Assembly (NCBI GenBank): GCA_023245515.1
Contig: JAHFKE010000058.1
Coordinates: forward strand, 1 to 6,819
From: Candidatus Levyibacteriota bacterium
Lineage (GTDB): Bacteria; Patescibacteriota; Microgenomatia; Levybacterales; UBA12049
Length of the DNA: 6,819 bases
Direction: 5' to 3'
In this document: in pieces, positions 4,310 through 6,819 of the stretch
Layout: every line of letters begins with the position of its first letter
How positions within the stretch are numbered: position 1 is the first letter of the stretch
Made by a program: the position numbers and the translations under genes
The notes under the pieces: model-generated
What the model was told of the DNA's origin: nothing
Seen by the model: the letters and a program-made list of their open reading frames with translations, nothing else
Database searches by the model: none

Positions 4310-5077
4310 ATGTATAAGTTACGGCGGAAGCTCTTCTCACAAAACTTTTTATATAACCGCAAGCTAATATCTAGGCTAGTCGGTAGCTCCTCTATTGTTA
4401 AAAAAGATCTCGTTTTAGAAATTGGTCCTGGAAAAGGCATTATTACAGAGCAATTGTTGCAACAGGCTCAACATGTTCTCGCGGTTGAGATAGATTCGTA
4501 TTTGGTTACATATCTTCGTAATAGGTTTATTCATGCTGATAACTTAACCCTTTATCAAGCTGATATCCTCAGCTTTAAACTTCCGATCGTATCATATAAA
4601 GTTTTTGCAAATATTCCTTTTTCTATTGAAGGAAAGATCATAAGATACCTTATTGATGCTAAAAATCCACCACAGGATTGTTATTTGGTAATGATGAAGG
4701 AGCTTGCATATCGTTTATCCGCTCCACACACGGAAAATTTGTTCTCTCTTATGCACAAGCCTTGGTTTGATTTCTCGCTTTACCATCATTTTCAAAGAAC
4801 AGATTTTACTCCAATTCCAAAGGTAGACGCAGTAGTGCTTCGCTTTACCAAACGTAAAGAGCCACTCATTTCATGGAGTGAAAGAATTACATACCAAAAA
4901 TTTATAGAAATTGGTTTTGGTCAAGGTTTACCTGTATCGCGGAATTTAAAAAGTAGATATGGTAATGATCTTGTCGCGCGCGCCTTACATAATGTAAATA
5001 TCAGCAAAAAAACAAAACCGAGCGAATTATCCTTGCAGCAATGGATTTCTCTTTATCAAAGCTTTGTAAAAATATGA
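4310..5077 (+). CDS. rRNA adenine N6-methyltransferase, Erm/KsgA family (Erm-like)
   Basis: A 255-residue SAM-dependent methyltransferase that N6-methylates adenine in rRNA. Motif X is LFSQNFL (residues 8-14), motif I EIGPGKG (37-43), the acidic ribose contact EID (60-62), motif III ADI (84-86) and the catalytic loop NIPF (101-104). Later VMMKELAYRL and FTPIPKVDAVVLRF match the substrate-facing region. SQNFL, NIPF (KsgA proteins usually have NLPY), KPWFDF and a C-terminal LSLQQWISLY favour the Erm branch, whose members modify A2058 of 23S rRNA and confer macrolide-lincosamide-streptogramin B resistance. KsgA, acting on 16S rRNA, is the alternative, and phylogeny would be needed to separate them. 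ATG 4310 is set by the Shine-Dalgarno site; an upstream TTG at 4265 lies before the predicted transcript start. The gene sits between the CCCC tRNA and intact pyrD, and its stop codon TGA overlaps the pyrD promoter. Codon use is A+T-rich. Confidence 0.87.
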   Translation: MYKLRRKLFSQNFLYNRKLISRLVGSSSIVKKDLVLEIGPGKGIITEQLLQQAQHVLAVEIDSYLVTYLRNRFIHADNLTLYQADILSFKLPIVSYKVFANIPFSIEGKIIRYLIDAKNPPQDCYLVMMKELAYRLSAPHTENLFSLMHKPWFDFSLYHHFQRTDFTPIPKVDAVVLRFTKRKEPLISWSERITYQKFIEIGFGQGLPVSRNLKSRYGNDLVARALHNVNISKKTKPSELSLQQWISLYQSFVKI

Positions 5078-5083
5078 TATATT
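5075..5083 (+). promoter_or_regulatory. Extended -10 promoter for pyrD
   Basis: TGATATATT combines a TGn element with -10 TATATT (5078-5083); the TGA doubles as the stop codon of the methyltransferase gene. No good -35 is present at the right distance. AATATGATATATT (5071-5083) is identical to 850-862 upstream of the LysM gene. The leader to ATG 5131 would be about 40 bases, without a Shine-Dalgarno site. Confidence 0.45.
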
Positions 5084-5130
5084 ACATAAGCTGAATACGT
5101 TAAGTTTCATCATGCTCACCCGCTCGTTTT

Positions 5131-6246
5131 ATGCCGAGAGAACTATATAAAAAAGTGATCAGTCCATTCTTGGACAAGAGAGATTCGGAAAGATGGCACA
5201 AGCGCGCAGTAGATGCGCTTCATATTGCCGAAGCTACCCCATTTGGATTAAAACTCATCGAATACGCTTCTTATCAGCATGAACGTTTTCAAGACTCCAG
5301 ACTGGAAGTAGAATTGAGTGGTGTTATTTTTGAAAATCCTCTTGCTGTTGGTGCCGGTTGGGATAAGGCAGGGAGGGCAGTCAGGGGACTTTATACGCTA
5401 GGTTTCGCCGGCGTCGAAGTGGGGTCTGTCCTCGCATATCCGCAGGAAGGTAATCCTAAGCCAAGGCAGTGGATCCTAGGCGATGGAGTAGCTTTAAACA
5501 GAATGGGATTTAATAGTCCCGGCGTGGAGGGGGTGGCTCGCAATTTAGACCGATATAGAGACAGTGGTATACCGACTGGGGTGAGTTTGGGTAAGAATAA
5601 GCTGATAGAGCCGAAGGATGCTCCTGAAGCTCATGCGATTGTTGCCGGAAGGCTCTATGATGACGCTTCCTATTTTGCTGTTAACGTCTCTTCTCCCAAT
5701 ACACCTGGTCTGCGTCAGCTTCAGGATAAAGGTCCCCTTACGGATATCGTGCAGGCTGTGAATAGCGTGATGGATGAGAAAGGTGGCAGAAAGCCTCTTA
5801 TGGTCAAGATAGCACCTGAGCTGACAATATCCGCAATTAGTGACGTTATGGAGGTGGTGCAGGATAATGGGGCTACGGGTATAATCGCTGCGAATACGAC
5901 GACCGATCCTGATCTGAAAGCAAAGTATGGAGAGAGGTGGCGAACAGAAGATGGGGGACTCAGTGGGGATGATTGGCAATATCGCGAAAGGACGAAGAGA
6001 ATCATCGCACATATTTTCGGAGAGACAAATGGAGAAATGAAGTTGATGGCAAGTGGCGGAGCGAAGGATTACTGGACGACACTGGAATATATGCGCTCAG
6101 GTGCCACGATCGTACAGTTCGTAACTGCTATCCGCGGACAGGGCCCATCGTTAGCGGGAAGAATCAATAGAAAGCTCGTCGACTCTTTAGCTATACGCGG
6201 TTTTAATTCAGTCAATGAGTTCATAGGGATGGATCTGAAAAAATAA
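5131..6246 (+). CDS. pyrD: Dihydroorotate dehydrogenase (quinone), class 2
   Basis: PyrD oxidises dihydroorotate to orotate, the fourth step of de novo UMP synthesis, passing electrons through FMN to quinone at the membrane. In 371 residues the N-terminal helical extension (about 1-55, with DSERWHKRAVDAL) marks class 2. The FMN barrel follows: NPLAVGAGWDKAG (69-81), GFAGVEVGSV (91-100), GNPKPR (107-112), NRMGFNSPGV (123-132), GVSLGKNK (150-157), NVSSPNTPGLRQLQ (185-198), VKIAPEL (225-231), IIAANTT (251-257), GGLSG (275-279), SGG (308-310) and VQFVTAI (328-334). Catalytic Ser of class 2 enzymes corresponds to S188. Length is slightly above the usual 335-360. A broken paralogue lies at 3925. 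pyrG starts 49 bases downstream with its own promoter. No Shine-Dalgarno site precedes ATG 5131, but homology and the matching start of the fragment support it. Confidence 0.94.
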   Translation: MPRELYKKVISPFLDKRDSERWHKRAVDALHIAEATPFGLKLIEYASYQHERFQDSRLEVELSGVIFENPLAVGAGWDKAGRAVRGLYTLGFAGVEVGSVLAYPQEGNPKPRQWILGDGVALNRMGFNSPGVEGVARNLDRYRDSGIPTGVSLGKNKLIEPKDAPEAHAIVAGRLYDDASYFAVNVSSPNTPGLRQLQDKGPLTDIVQAVNSVMDEKGGRKPLMVKIAPELTISAISDVMEVVQDNGATGIIAANTTTDPDLKAKYGERWRTEDGGLSGDDWQYRERTKRIIAHIFGETNGEMKLMASGGAKDYWTTLEYMRSGATIVQFVTAIRGQGPSLAGRINRKLVDSLAIRGFNSVNEFIGMDLKK

Positions 6247-6261
6247 GAGAATGTTTGATTA

Positions 6262-6290
6262 TTGACTATATCTTTCCGTTTTGGTAACAT
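6262..6290 (+). promoter_or_regulatory. pyrG promoter
   Basis: A -35 TTGACT (6262-6267, five of six) and a -10 TAACAT (6285-6290) are 17 bases apart, and TGG at 6282-6284 provides an extended -10. The predicted transcription start, about 6296-6298, coincides with the GTG start codon, implying a leaderless message. Confidence 0.55.
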
Positions 6291-6295
6291 AAATC

Positions 6296-6819
6296 GTGCC
6301 CGATACTAAGAAAGCTTATAAAACTAAATATATCTTTGTTTCAGGCGGTGTCATCTCCGGCATCGGCAAGGGCCTCACCTCCGCTTCTATGGCTTTTCTT
6401 CTCAAGGCAGCAGGTTATACAGTCGCTCCCATCAAGGTCGAGAATTATCTCAATGTCGACGCGGGAACGATAAATCCTATCGAGCATGGTGATGCTTTTC
6501 TTTGTGAAGACGGTACGGAAGCAGATATGGATATCGGATCATACGAGAAATTTCTTCATGAAGACATGGGTAAATCCAGCTTCACGACCATGGGCCAGAT
6601 CTACGGTACTGTCATAGAGAAAGAGCGACGATTCGAATATAACGGTGAAGATGTCGAGGCGATTCCTCATATAACTGATGAAATTATCAAGAGGATCAAG
6701 GAAGCAGGGCAGAAGAAAAATGCCGATATCGTCATCATTGAGATGGGTGGTACGGCGGGAGAGTATCAGAATGTCTTTTATTACGAAGCTTCTAGAATCA
6801 TGACCCTAAAAAATCCAGG
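6296..6819 (+). CDS. pyrG: CTP synthase, N-terminal part (runs off the window)
   Basis: PyrG aminates UTP to CTP using ATP and glutamine. The 174 visible residues belong to the synthetase (amidoligase) domain: YIFVSGGVISGIGKG (12-26) is the P-loop region, YLNVDAGT (51-58), HGDAFLCEDGTEADMDIG (64-81) holds the acidic metal-binding residues, IYGTVIEKERR (102-112), IPHITDEI (123-130) and IIEMGGTAGE (147-156). The gene starts at GTG 6296, because an in-frame TAA lies at 6290-6292 and no other start codon precedes the conserved core. The end and the glutaminase domain are beyond the window. Differences from canonical enzymes are KVENY where KxDPY is usual, and GEYQN where GDIES is usual. The latter touches the region that contacts the pyrimidine ring in well-studied CTP synthases. 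I recall GEYQN from Patescibacteria sequences, which would make it lineage-typical rather than damaged. Confidence 0.93.
   Translation, partial: MPDTKKAYKTKYIFVSGGVISGIGKGLTSASMAFLLKAAGYTVAPIKVENYLNVDAGTINPIEHGDAFLCEDGTEADMDIGSYEKFLHEDMGKSSFTTMGQIYGTVIEKERRFEYNGEDVEAIPHITDEIIKRIKEAGQKKNADIVIIEMGGTAGEYQNVFYYEASRIMTLKNP

Noticed and set aside
4275..4367. A 30-codon open frame that could be an Erm leader peptide
   Set aside because: It begins within a few bases of the predicted transcript start with no ribosome-binding site and overlaps the methyltransferase start. It lacks the short arrest-peptide look of known erm leaders, although RNA data could revive it.
5119..5125. CCCGCTC just before pyrD as a third tRNA-Gly 3' end
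   Set aside because: Only seven bases match the acceptor end, with no T arm or other tRNA part, so chance similarity is likely.
5545..6012. Open frames on the minus strand inside pyrD
   Set aside because: They are antisense shadows of a gene with complete family motifs and have no recognisable protein features.

Overview
The window looks like a piece of a small bacterial genome, most likely a Candidate Phyla Radiation (Patescibacteria) lineage. This is inferred from A+T-rich, tightly packed genes with little Shine-Dalgarno usage, a CTP synthase with non-canonical motifs (KVENY, GEYQN), a membrane-anchored LysM protein with a Pro/Thr/Lys linker, and a small GIY-YIG gene headed by GGCGGA palindromes. 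No 16S rRNA or other strong taxonomic marker is present, so the assignment is tentative. All genes read on the + strand.

Layout. 29-1744: an unrecognised soluble protein, then a membrane-anchored protein with two LysM domains behind a clear promoter. 1745-2372: a dense repeat and tRNA zone. It holds a 7-bp degenerate tandem repeat, the 5' half of a tRNA-Gly-like gene broken in its anticodon loop, two back-to-back 27-bp palindromic units starting at the break, a GIY-YIG nuclease gene, and an intact tRNA-Gly(CCC) whose 5' end overlaps the nuclease stop codon. 2411-3894: a cytidine deaminase-family gene and a multi-pass membrane protein. 3925-4192: a frameshifted fragment of a second pyrD, and two bases later a second tRNA-Gly-like gene that folds completely but has an 8-nt anticodon loop with CCCC. 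4237-5077: an Erm/KsgA-type rRNA adenine methyltransferase with its own promoter, a palindrome in its leader and the only strong Shine-Dalgarno site in the window. 5078-6819: full-length class 2 dihydroorotate dehydrogenase (pyrD) and the start of CTP synthase (pyrG), which runs off the window.

How the genes fit together. pyrD (de novo UMP synthesis), pyrG (UTP to CTP) and the deaminase (pyrimidine salvage) make a loose pyrimidine theme. The stretch from about 1745 to 5077 is visibly more A+T-rich and carries repeats, gene debris and extra tRNA genes. It reads as an accessory insertion between an older LysM segment and pyrD-pyrG.

The most striking item is the tRNA-Gly-like gene at 4120-4192. 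Relative to the intact tRNA-Gly, all four stems keep pairing through compensatory changes, yet the loop carries CCCC. This is the same kind of change as the classical sufD glycine frameshift suppressor, which reads GGGG. Together with the broken copy at 1931-1964, which shares its 5' flank, it suggests a small family of variant tRNA-Gly genes associated with a palindrome/GIY-YIG cassette. Whether the CCCC tRNA is expressed, charged or used cannot be decided from sequence alone.
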